9,595 nt of DNA from Thomasclavelia sp. (GTDB lineage Bacteria > Bacillota_I > Bacilli_A > Erysipelotrichales > Erysipelotrichaceae), in contig JAHHTG010000041.1 of NCBI GenBank assembly GCA_020024765.1, forward strand, positions 1-9,595. Direction: 5' to 3'. The notes under the pieces are model-generated. The model saw only the letters and a program-made list of their open reading frames with translations, did not search any database and was not told where the DNA came from. Shown here piece by piece: positions 1 to 6,304 of this stretch. The translations under genes were made by a program, and so were the position numbers. The number at the start of each line of letters is the position of its first letter. The stretch's first letter is position 1.

Positions 1-51
1 CTCCTCTTTACTAAGCTTTTCGATTTTTCGTTTTGCAAAATAATTTAACAT
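1..51 (-). CDS. N-terminal fragment of an unidentified protein (runs off the left edge)
   Basis: An ATG at 51 opens a reading frame that stays open to the window edge and gives MLNYFAKRKIEKLSKEE, a short, lysine-rich, probably helical start. A clear ribosome binding site (AGGAGA at 64–59) sits 7 bases upstream, which is the main reason to believe the start. The gene lies downstream of the aspS terminator, so it probably begins a separate transcription unit. Seventeen residues are too few to name a family, and I do not recognise it. Confidence 0.6.
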   Translation of the reverse strand, partial: MLNYFAKRKIEKLSKEE

Positions 52-71
52 ATCGATATCTCCTATTTTTT

Positions 72-101
72 ATTTTAACATTTTTAAAAGATATTTGCTA
101 A
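72..101 (-). promoter_or_regulatory. Possible extended -10 promoter for the left-edge gene
   Basis: On the minus strand an extended -10 element, TG-T-TAAAAT (80–72), lies downstream of the aspS terminator. A weak -35-like hexamer TTAGCA (101–96) is 18 bases further upstream. The predicted start near 65 would leave a very short leader beginning at the ribosome binding site, which counts against it. In DNA this AT-rich the match could be chance. Confidence 0.3.
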
Positions 102-130
102 ATGGTATGTAGATAGTTTTTAACTTAAAC

Positions 131-167
131 AAAAACGTCAAAGATAATCTCATCACCTTTGACGTTT
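131..167 (-). terminator. Intrinsic terminator after aspS
   Basis: An 11-bp perfect stem (AAACGTCAAAG at 167–157 pairing with CTTTGACGTTT at 143–133) encloses a 13-base loop. On the minus strand it is followed by a T-rich tract (TTTTTGTTT, partly inside the stem). It starts 6 bases after the aspS stop codon, so it should end the hisS–aspS transcript. There is no good T-tract on the plus strand side, so it is probably one-directional. Confidence 0.88.
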
Positions 168-173
168 AAGTAA

Positions 174-1922
174 TTATTTATTTTCTTCTTTAATTTGAAT
201 CTTTAATTCATTCAATTGATATTCATCAACTGTATTTGGCGCTTCCGACATTAAGCACATTGCGCTTGCTGTCTTAGGGAAGGCTACGACATCCTTGATA
301 TTATCAGTACCAGTTAAAATCATGATTAAACGTTCAAGGCCGATACCAACACCACAGTGTGGAGGTGCTCCATATTCAAATGCTTCAAGGAAGAAACCAA
401 ACTTCGCATGGGCTTCTTCTTTTGATAAACCTAAAGCATCAAAGACTTTAGCTTGCATTTCTTGGTCATGAATACGAACTGAACCTGATAATAATTCATA
501 TCCATTTAAAACTAAATCGTAAGCCCTTGAGTAACAATGTGCCTTATCGGTCATCATCTTATCTACATCTTCATCCTTAGGAGCTGTGAATGGGTGGTGA
601 CAAGATACATATCGGCCTTCTTCTTCGCTGTATTCATACATTGGGAATTCAGTAATCCAAGCAAACTTGAATTGTGATTCATCAATTAAACCAAGTTCGT
701 GACCCAATTTAACACGTAATGCACCTAAAGCTTGGGCAACAACTTTTTCCTTATCAGCAACGATTAATAATAAATCATTATCATGTAAATCTTGTTCAGA
801 AACTAAAGTTGCCTTTTCTTCTTCACTTACAACTTTTGCAAGCGAACCTGAGAAAGCACCATCTTTATATTTTAAGAAAGCAAGAGCTTTTGCTTGATAA
901 ATCTTTACAAATTCAGTTAATTTATCTAAATCTTTGCGCGATAATTTACCGGCTGCATTTTCAACTTTTAGGCCCTTAACTAGCCCTTCATTAGCTAATA
1001 CATCTTTAAAAACACCGAATTCAGTGTTAGCGAAAATGCTTGAGAAATCTTGTAATTCCATACCAAAACGTAAATCTGGTTTGTCACTACCGTATAATCT
1101 CATCGCATCAACATATTTAATACGTTCAAATTCTGGTAATTCAACACCTTTAACTTCTTTAAAGACTTGTTTCATTGCGCCTTCGACAACATTATAGATA
1201 TCATTCTCTTCAGCAAAAGACATTTCGATATCGATTTGTGTGAATTCAGGTTGGCGATCAGCTCTTAAGTCTTCATCGCGGAAACAACGAGCAATTTGGA
1301 AATAGCGATCCATTCCACCAATCATTAATAATTGTTTATAAATTTGCGGAGATTGTGGTAAAGCATAGAATTTGCCCTTGTATAAACGTGAAGGAACTAA
1401 ATAATCACGCGCACCTTCAGGAGTTGATTTTGATAGAATTGGAGTTTCAACTTCGATGAAATCTTGTGAGTGTAAGTAGTTGCGGAAGATTGTACAAACC
1501 TTATCCCTTAAGATTAGTTTATCTTTGATTGGGTTACGACGAATATCTAAGTAGCGATATTTTAAACGTGTTTCTTCCAATGCATCAGTTTCATCGGCAA
1601 TAATCATTGGCGTAGTCTTCGCTTTATTGATTAAAGTAAATTTATCAACTAAAACTTCGATATCCCCAGTTGGTAATTTAGGATTAGGTGTTTCTTTTAC
1701 AGAAACTGTACCTGAAACTTCAATAACATATTCGTTACGAACATCTTTAATTTCTTCAGCCATTGTTTCATTGAAAGTGATTTGTGTAATACCATAGCGA
1801 TCTCTCAAATCAATGAAACAAATTGAGCCCAAGTTACGACGCTTTGCAACCCAACCTACAAGAGTTACATATTTGCCAGCATCAGATTTTCTTAATTCAC
1901 CATTTGTATGTGTTCTATTCAT
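174..1922 (-). CDS. aspS: Aspartyl-tRNA synthetase (AspRS)
   Basis: This cytoplasmic class IIb enzyme joins aspartate to tRNA-Asp using ATP. The 582 residues match the usual bacterial length. The N-terminal anticodon-binding OB fold covers about 1–105 (GWVAKRRNLGS at 23–33). The catalytic core has motif 1 near 155–163 (FIEVETPIL), the conserved PEGARDYLVPSR (168–179), QSPQ (190–193), motif 2 (FRDEDLRADRQPEFTQID, 214–231) and motif 3 (GIGLERL, 526–532). The bacterial GAD insertion lies between motifs 2 and 3. Leu31 is the residue associated with discriminating AspRS, as opposed to His in Asn-tolerant forms, so it probably charges only tRNA-Asp (inference). The ATG lies inside the end of hisS, giving an 8-bp overlap, with AGGAG 6 bases upstream. 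Translation is therefore probably coupled to hisS, and both genes fall under the upstream T-box. Confidence 0.98.
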   Translation of the reverse strand: MNRTHTNGELRKSDAGKYVTLVGWVAKRRNLGSICFIDLRDRYGITQITFNETMAEEIKDVRNEYVIEVSGTVSVKETPNPKLPTGDIEVLVDKFTLINKAKTTPMIIADETDALEETRLKYRYLDIRRNPIKDKLILRDKVCTIFRNYLHSQDFIEVETPILSKSTPEGARDYLVPSRLYKGKFYALPQSPQIYKQLLMIGGMDRYFQIARCFRDEDLRADRQPEFTQIDIEMSFAEENDIYNVVEGAMKQVFKEVKGVELPEFERIKYVDAMRLYGSDKPDLRFGMELQDFSSIFANTEFGVFKDVLANEGLVKGLKVENAAGKLSRKDLDKLTEFVKIYQAKALAFLKYKDGAFSGSLAKVVSEEEKATLVSEQDLHDNDLLLIVADKEKVVAQALGALRVKLGHELGLIDESQFKFAWITEFPMYEYSEEEGRYVSCHHPFTAPKDEDVDKMMTDKAHCYSRAYDLVLNGYELLSGSVRIHDQEMQAKVFDALGLSKEEAHAKFGFFLEAFEYGAPPHCGVGIGLERLIMILTGTDNIKDVVAFPKTASAMCLMSEAPNTVDEYQLNELKIQIKEENK

Positions 1923-3192
1923 AATCGTCTCCTAGTTTTTGATCTAAATAATTGATTAATTCTTCAATTGGTAATGTCATTTGATTGCGTGCTATCGAAT
2001 CTTTAATTGTAAGCATACGATCTTTCATTTCATCTTCGCCAATGATAATCACGAATCTTGCATGTTTACGATCAGCAGATTTAAATTGAGATTTCATGGA
2101 ACGGTCGTAGTAGTTAACTTCAGTTGAATATGAATTAGCACGAAGTAATGAAGCAACTTCTAAAGCGTATGTGCTTCCTTTAGTCATGTCAATTACATAA
2201 CAATCTAAATCATTTCTTAAATCATTGAAAATACCTTCAGCTTCAGCTAAAATAATCAAACGTTCTAAGCCAATCGCAAAACCAATACCACTGATTTCAG
2301 GCCCACCCATTTCTTTGACGAGGTTGTCATAACGGCCACCACCAAAGATAGTACTTTGTGCACCTGATGCTTCGTGTGTTGAAACAACTTCAAACACAGT
2401 ATCTGTGTAATAGTCTAAACCACGAACCAATGTATCATCAATCACATAAGGAATTTCTAATGCATCTAAATATTTAAGAACAGTCTCAAAGTAAGTCTTT
2501 GATGTTTCATTTAGATAATCACGCATCTTAGGTGCATTTTGAATACATTCCAGTTGATGGTCAACCTTACAGTCAAGAATTCTCAATGGATTCTTATCTA
2601 AACGGTTTTGGCAATCAGGACATAGTGATTCACGATAGTCAGCAAAATATTCTTGCAAAGCTTCTTTATAAGCTAAACGTGATTCATTATCACCAAGCGT
2701 ATTAACGCAAACTTTGATCGATTGTAATCCAAGCGTCTTGACAAAGAAATAACCTAAAGCAATGACTTCGGCATCAATCATTGGATTTTTGTCGCCGATA
2801 TTTTCAATACCCATTTGAGTAAATTGTCTTTGACGACCCTTCTGTGGACGTTCGTGACGGAACATTTCCTCAATATATGCTAACTTAACAGGTAATTCAT
2901 TGCTACCATACATCTTGTTTTGTACAAAACTACGGATTACACCAGCAGTACCTTCAGGACGCAATGTTAAGGAATCCTTACCATTCATACTGAATGTATA
3001 CATTTCCTTCGTTACCATATCACTTGTATCATTTTCCTTTTTAAAGACACCCGTATATTCGAAGACTGGTGTTTTCATTAAAGAATATCCATATAGACTT
3101 AAAAAATGTTTGAAAAGATTTTGAACCATTTCAAATTTCGGATAATCTTCGCCTAAGATGTCATAAGTCCCTTTGACAGTTTGATATGCCAT
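1915..3192 (-). CDS. hisS: Histidyl-tRNA synthetase (HisRS)
   Basis: A class II synthetase charging tRNA-His, 425 residues, normal for bacterial HisRS. Visible signatures are the N-terminal VKGTYDIL (6–13), TLRPEGTA (76–83), motif 2 with FRHERPQKGRQRQFTQ (111–126), the histidine-specific LVRGLDYYT (255–263), and motif 3 GIGFAIGLERL (302–312). An insertion region carries CPDC and the NPLRILDCK stretch typical of Bacillota, and an anticodon-binding domain covers about 325–425. The start is supported by AGGAGG about 7 bases upstream and by the family N-terminus. It is the first gene of the T-box-controlled hisS–aspS operon, and its TAG stop lies within the first codons of aspS. Pairing these two synthetases is standard in Bacilli. 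Confidence 0.98.
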   Translation of the reverse strand: MAYQTVKGTYDILGEDYPKFEMVQNLFKHFLSLYGYSLMKTPVFEYTGVFKKENDTSDMVTKEMYTFSMNGKDSLTLRPEGTAGVIRSFVQNKMYGSNELPVKLAYIEEMFRHERPQKGRQRQFTQMGIENIGDKNPMIDAEVIALGYFFVKTLGLQSIKVCVNTLGDNESRLAYKEALQEYFADYRESLCPDCQNRLDKNPLRILDCKVDHQLECIQNAPKMRDYLNETSKTYFETVLKYLDALEIPYVIDDTLVRGLDYYTDTVFEVVSTHEASGAQSTIFGGGRYDNLVKEMGGPEISGIGFAIGLERLIILAEAEGIFNDLRNDLDCYVIDMTKGSTYALEVASLLRANSYSTEVNYYDRSMKSQFKSADRKHARFVIIIGEDEMKDRMLTIKDSIARNQMTLPIEELINYLDQKLGDDYE

Positions 3193-3211
3193 ATTTTCTC
3201 CTCCTAGAAAT

Positions 3212-3239
3212 AAAAAAACGCCCTTATCTAAGGACGTTT
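3212..3239 (-). terminator. T-box regulated intrinsic terminator
   Basis: The stem AAACGTCCTT (3239–3230) pairs with AAGGGCGTTT (3225–3216, one U·G pair) around the loop AGAT, and a run of seven Ts starts within the 3' arm. It ends about 20 bases before the hisS start codon. It is the default fold when tRNA is charged, and it also blocks read-through from rel into hisS. Confidence 0.93.
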
Positions 3240-3261
3240 ATAATACGCGTTGCCACCTTAG
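3228..3261 (-). promoter_or_regulatory. T-box antiterminator (alternative fold to the terminator)
   Basis: CTAAGG (3261–3256) pairs perfectly with CCTTAG (3233–3228). A seven-base bulge, TGGCAAC (3255–3249), then precedes an upper helix in which GCGT (3248–3245) pairs with ACGT (3237–3234, one G·U pair). This is the textbook antiterminator geometry. The 3' strand is the same sequence that forms the 5' arm of the terminator, so the two folds exclude each other. Binding of an uncharged tRNA acceptor end to the bulge would stabilise this form and let transcription continue into hisS. Confidence 0.9.
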
Positions 3262-3427
3262 TTCATGAATTGAATTCATGCCCTCAATATCTTTAACGCA
3301 GATTTACGACTGCTCTTTTCTTAGCAGTATCTCCAAAGTGTCAAACATTTTACTTCATCAGAATTTCCACCAACCATTCTGTCTCTAGTAATCACTAAAA
3401 TGTCCTTCTTTTTCAACGATTAAAGAT

Positions 3428-3456
3428 ATATTACCATTATTTGATTACTCTTTCAA
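3428..3456 (-). promoter_or_regulatory. Sigma-A type promoter of the hisS–aspS T-box transcript
   Basis: TTGAAA (3456–3451) and TAATAT (3433–3428) are separated by exactly 17 bases, close to the vegetative consensus. The predicted start is near 3421, at the beginning of the T-box leader. The -35 lies in the last codons of rel and the spacer covers its stop codon, so the operon boundary is compressed with no terminator in between. Confidence 0.75.
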
Positions 3457-5632
3457 CATCTAAAACACTATTTATCTTACGGATATTTGCCATAATAACA
3501 TTTAGATGCTCAAGGTCATCTACAACTAGTGTCATACGAGTTGTAACTGTTAATTCTTCACTATTAACGGATGAATTAACTTCAAGAATACTTGATTTGT
3601 ATTGCGAAATACAAGTAACTAAATCAGTGAGCAAGAAGTTACGATCTCTTGAATAAATACGAATATTAGCATCGTATTTTTGATTTGTGATGCGATTTGG
3701 ATCCCAATAAACATCAATTAAACGTTTCTTTTCACGTAAAATATTAGGGCAATCACAACGATGAACTTTAATTCCATGACCTCGAGTCACATAGCCAACA
3801 ATATCATCACCATAAATTGGTGAACAACAACTTGCAAGTTCTGTCTTCATCGAATCAACACCACCGACCATAATACCTGTTTTATTCTTATTAGCTTTAC
3901 GAGCATTCTTGGTCTTTTTAATCGCAAGTTCAAGATCTTCTTCGGTAACCGCTACTTTCTTTTGTTTAACTAACTTTTCAATAACAGCAGAAGTTGATAA
4001 TGATTTACAGCCAATAACATACATAAATTCATTGTAGTTAGTTGTTTGGAAGAAACTGTAAATACCTTCTAACTTTTTATGATCCATATATTCATTAACT
4101 GGTAAATTACGACGTTTAAGTTCTTCTTTAAGAAGATTTTCGCCTTGCTTAATTAATTCTTCGCGTTCTTCACTTTCGCGCTTTGTCAAATAATTACGAA
4201 TCTTGTTCTTTGCATTTGAAGTCTTGACAATATTCAACCAGTCGGCACTTGGCTCGGAATTCTTGTTGGTCTTAAGTTCTACAACATCGCCAGTCTTAAG
4301 TGCGGTATTTAATGGAACCATAACACCATTAACTAAAGCACCAACAGTCTGATGACCAACTTCCGTATGAACACGATAAGCAAAGTCAATTGGTGTAGCA
4401 CCAGCAACTAAATCAATAACACGACCTTTTGGTGTCATGACGTAAATATTTGCATTGAAGAAGTCGTTAGTAACATTTGACATGTATTCATTAGCATCTT
4501 CACTATCATAATCTTCTTCTAGGCTCTTCAACCATTCAAGTTCTTTTTTGATCTCTTTTTGTTCATTACGAGCGTTATAGTTGTGTCCCTCTTTATATGA
4601 CCAGTGTGCAGCAATACCACGTTCAGCAACTTGATCCATTTCTTCAGTACGAATTTGAACTTCATAAATACGACCATCATTGCCAACAATCGTCGTATGT
4701 AATGATTGGTACATATTCACTTTCGGCATTGCAATATAGTCTTTAAAGCGGCCAGGGATTGGATGGAAAGATGCGTGGATAAAACCTAAGATTTCATAAC
4801 AATTTAATTCAGTTTGTGTAACAATACGAATCGCTAATAAGTCCAAAATTTCGTCGAAACGCTTATTTTTTGTTTGCATCTTCTTATAGATACTATAGAT
4901 ATCTTTAGCACGGCCAAAGATTCTAAATTTAATATTATGTTCAGTTAATAATTTAGAAATATCAGCAATCATTTGATTAATATGCTGATCACGTTCGCTC
5001 TTCTTATTATCAAGTAAACGGACAATCTCCATATAATTAGCTGGTTCAAGATAATAGAATGCCCAATCTTCAAGTTCATGTTCAATGCCAGCAATACCTA
5101 AACGATGAGCAATTGGTGCATAAACATCAAGGGTTTCTTGTGCAATCTTCTTTTGTTTTTCAGGACGTTGAAATTCAAGTGTTCGCATATTATGTAAACG
5201 GTCAACTAATTTAATGACGATCACACGAATATCTTTACCCATCGCAAAGAAAATCTTGCGATGATTAGCGGCTAAATATTCTTTTTCATCTTTAAATTTA
5301 ATATTTGAAATTTTTGTTACAGCTTCTACTAATGTATAGATTTCTTCGTCAAATAGTTCACAGATTTGTTCTTTAGTGACTCCTTGATCTTCCATGCAAT
5401 CATGCAAGAAACCAGCACAAATTGTCTTTGGTCCTGATTTTAAACGTGCTAGTTCATAGGCAACGTTTAACAAATGGACGAAGTAAGGCTCACCACTCTT
5501 ACGTTTTTGTTCCTTGTGAACATCAAACGCAAATGTGTAGGCTTTTTCAATCATTGCGAGTGACTCGCTATTTGTGATATATGATTTAACTTCGTTAAAA
5601 AATATCTCTTTATTAATTTGATTCAATGCCAT
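3437..5632 (-). CDS. rel: Bifunctional (p)ppGpp synthetase/hydrolase Rel (RelA/SpoT family)
   Basis: This ribosome-associated stringent-response enzyme makes (p)ppGpp from GTP or GDP plus ATP and also degrades it. At 731 residues it is a full-length long Rel, and its residue numbers match the well-studied streptococcal Rel almost exactly. The hydrolase HD domain has R44, H53, H77-D78, E81-D82 and D144 (DRLHNMRT), all present, so it should be active. The synthetase has RAKDIYSIYKKM (241–252), D264, RFKD (295–298, the motif of bifunctional rather than synthetase-only enzymes), Y308 in NMYQSLHTT, and EVQIRT (324–329). Then come a TGS domain (about 395–455), a helical region, a Cys-containing zinc-finger-like domain (CCSP…HRCDCPN) and a C-terminal ACT domain (about 655–731). 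AGGAGG lies 7 bases before the ATG. It follows apt by 49 bp, as in Bacilli. The dtd gene often found next is absent. Confidence 0.98.
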   Translation of the reverse strand: MALNQINKEIFFNEVKSYITNSESLAMIEKAYTFAFDVHKEQKRKSGEPYFVHLLNVAYELARLKSGPKTICAGFLHDCMEDQGVTKEQICELFDEEIYTLVEAVTKISNIKFKDEKEYLAANHRKIFFAMGKDIRVIVIKLVDRLHNMRTLEFQRPEKQKKIAQETLDVYAPIAHRLGIAGIEHELEDWAFYYLEPANYMEIVRLLDNKKSERDQHINQMIADISKLLTEHNIKFRIFGRAKDIYSIYKKMQTKNKRFDEILDLLAIRIVTQTELNCYEILGFIHASFHPIPGRFKDYIAMPKVNMYQSLHTTIVGNDGRIYEVQIRTEEMDQVAERGIAAHWSYKEGHNYNARNEQKEIKKELEWLKSLEEDYDSEDANEYMSNVTNDFFNANIYVMTPKGRVIDLVAGATPIDFAYRVHTEVGHQTVGALVNGVMVPLNTALKTGDVVELKTNKNSEPSADWLNIVKTSNAKNKIRNYLTKRESEEREELIKQGENLLKEELKRRNLPVNEYMDHKKLEGIYSFFQTTNYNEFMYVIGCKSLSTSAVIEKLVKQKKVAVTEEDLELAIKKTKNARKANKNKTGIMVGGVDSMKTELASCCSPIYGDDIVGYVTRGHGIKVHRCDCPNILREKKRLIDVYWDPNRITNQKYDANIRIYSRDRNFLLTDLVTCISQYKSSILEVNSSVNSEELTVTTRMTLVVDDLEHLNVIMANIRKINSVLDVERVIK

Positions 5633-5658
5633 AAATAAGCCTCCTCATCTAATAATCT

Positions 5659-5683
5659 AAAAATCGAAGTTACCTTCGATTTT
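5659..5683 (-). terminator. Hairpin between apt and rel (weak terminator or processing signal)
   Basis: A perfect 10-bp stem (AAAATCGAAG 5683–5674 with CTTCGATTTT 5669–5660) closes on a GTAA loop, a stable GNRA tetraloop. It overlaps the apt stop codon (5684–5682). On the minus strand the 3' arm ends in five Ts and is followed by AGATTATT, so the tract is short and partly base-paired. It may therefore terminate only part of the transcripts, or act as an RNA end or processing signal that lowers rel relative to apt. The rel ribosome binding site lies just beyond it and outside the stem. Confidence 0.55.
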
Positions 5684-6194
5684 AGTATTTCAATAACGAA
5701 TGAACGTTATAATTCTTTAATAATTCGCGTCCATTTAGACCTTCAAGTTCAATTAAGAATGCACAGCCAACAACTACGCCACCCATATCTTCAATCATCT
5801 TAATAGTTGCATCAACTGTACCACCAGTTGCAAGTAAATCATCAATAATTAATACTTTTTGACCTGGTTTGATTGAATCTGCATGCATGTGTAATTCGTT
5901 TGAACCATATTCTAGATCATATTTATATGAAATAGTCTTTCTAGGTAATTTATTTGGTTTACGAACTGGTACGAAGCCAATTCCTAGTTCATATGCTACT
6001 GGGCATCCAAAGATAAATCCTCTTGACTCAGGACCAGCAACAACTTCAGCTCCAACTTCCTTTGCATATGCCATCAATTCATTGCATGCTTCTTTGAAAG
6101 CTGCACCATTTTGCATCAAAGGCGTAATATCTCTAAAAAGAATGCCTTCTTTCGGGAAATCAGGAACGCTTGCAATATATTCTTTTAAATCCAT
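5682..6194 (-). CDS. apt: Adenine phosphoribosyltransferase
   Basis: This purine-salvage enzyme converts adenine and PRPP to AMP and pyrophosphate in the cytoplasm. The 170 residues are the usual length, and the protein reads through like Bacillus Apt. It begins MDLKEYIASVPDFPKEGILFRDITPL, has the GPESRGFIFG loop (54–63), the PRPP-binding motif VLIIDDLLATGGT (about 113–125) with its two acidic residues, and ends in the typical AFLIEL segment and a LLKY tail. The start at 6194 is fixed by the family N-terminus and by an in-frame TAA two codons upstream. The Shine–Dalgarno sequence is unusually far away (13 bases). It has its own promoter after the recJ terminator and is followed by rel, the conserved Bacilli order. 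Confidence 0.97.
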   Translation of the reverse strand: MDLKEYIASVPDFPKEGILFRDITPLMQNGAAFKEACNELMAYAKEVGAEVVAGPESRGFIFGCPVAYELGIGFVPVRKPNKLPRKTISYKYDLEYGSNELHMHADSIKPGQKVLIIDDLLATGGTVDATIKMIEDMGGVVVGCAFLIELEGLNGRELLKNYNVHSLLKY

Positions 6195-6213
6195 TCTTTA
6201 CAACGATTCTCCT
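6195..6213 (-). promoter_or_regulatory. Unusual apt ribosome binding site with a TTG-TAA start-stop element
   Basis: AGGAGA (6213–6208) is 13 bases before the apt ATG, longer than the usual 5–9. Exactly in the optimal window lies a TTG (6203–6201) followed at once by TAA (6200–6198), then AGA and the apt ATG, all in the same frame. Either the ribosome tolerates the long spacing, or it can initiate on the one-codon ORF and restart at ATG. The second reading is inference. Confidence 0.45.
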
Positions 6214-6229
6214 TCTTTTATATGAAATA

Positions 6230-6238
6230 ATTATAACA
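6230..6238 (-). promoter_or_regulatory. Extended -10 promoter of apt–rel
   Basis: On the minus strand TG-T-TATAAT (6238–6230) is a perfect extended -10 element. No good -35 hexamer is found 16–19 bases upstream, which extended -10 promoters do not need. It lies between the recJ terminator and apt, and would start RNA near 6223, leaving a leader of about 28 bases that contains the ribosome binding site. Confidence 0.7.
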
Positions 6239-6270
6239 TACTTTCATTATTAAAGATTCACGCATAAAAC

Positions 6271-6300
6271 AAAAATCCTCCTAAATTGCTTTAGGAGGAT
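6271..6300 (-). terminator. Intrinsic terminator after recJ
   Basis: A perfect 11-bp stem (ATCCTCCTAAA 6300–6290 with TTTAGGAGGAT 6285–6275) with a GCAA loop (another GNRA type) is followed on the minus strand by TTTTTGTTTT. It starts 4 bases after the recJ stop and separates the mraY–murD–recJ unit from apt–rel. The AGGAGGA in the stem resembles a ribosome binding site but has no start codon after it. Confidence 0.92.
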
Positions 6301-6304
6301 GATT

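Larger units (their letters stand above)
3212..3421 (-). ncRNA. T-box riboswitch leader of hisS–aspS (overlapping Asp/His specifier)
   Basis: This leader RNA binds uncharged tRNA and decides between termination and read-through. Stem I contains an 8-bp helix (ACATTTTA 3403–3396 with TAAAATGT 3352–3345). Above it, AGAAT (3380–3376) pairs with ATTCT (3364–3360) around the typical distal loop GGTTGGTGGAA. On the 3' side the specifier loop reads TTGACACTTTGGAG: GAC (Asp) is at 3342–3340, with CAC (His) overlapping at 3340–3338. The following ACTTTGGAG is the usual continuation after a specifier, which favours GAC. Stem III is ACTGCT/AGCAGT (3328–3323 with 3314–3309). A 17-base palindrome (3280–3264) forms a further hairpin. 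The conserved T-box AAGGTGGCAACGCG is at 3259–3246, and its bulge TGGC fits a tRNA ending GCCA, as tRNA-Asp (G73) does; tRNA-His (C73) does not fit. A terminator follows. The lower end of stem I is less clear. Confidence 0.93.

Noticed and set aside
719..1197. Two overlapping plus-strand open frames opposite aspS
   Set aside because: Low-complexity translations, no ribosome binding site, entirely antisense to a clear aspS coding region.
2900..3124. Plus-strand open frame opposite the hisS N-terminal region
   Set aside because: Antisense shadow of hisS with no family resemblance or start signals.
3209..3240. T-box terminator acting on both strands
   Set aside because: The plus-strand side lacks a T-tract after the stem, and no plus-strand gene needs ending there.
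3264..3280. 17-base palindrome as a repressor operator
   Set aside because: It lies inside the T-box leader between stem III and the antiterminator, where an extra RNA hairpin is expected, so an RNA role explains it better.
3441..3656. Plus-strand open frame opposite the rel ACT domain
   Set aside because: Antisense shadow; the rel frame is fully conserved here.
5869..6225. Plus-strand 118-residue open frame opposite apt
   Set aside because: Complementary to the conserved Apt coding sequence, with no ribosome binding site or recognisable domain.
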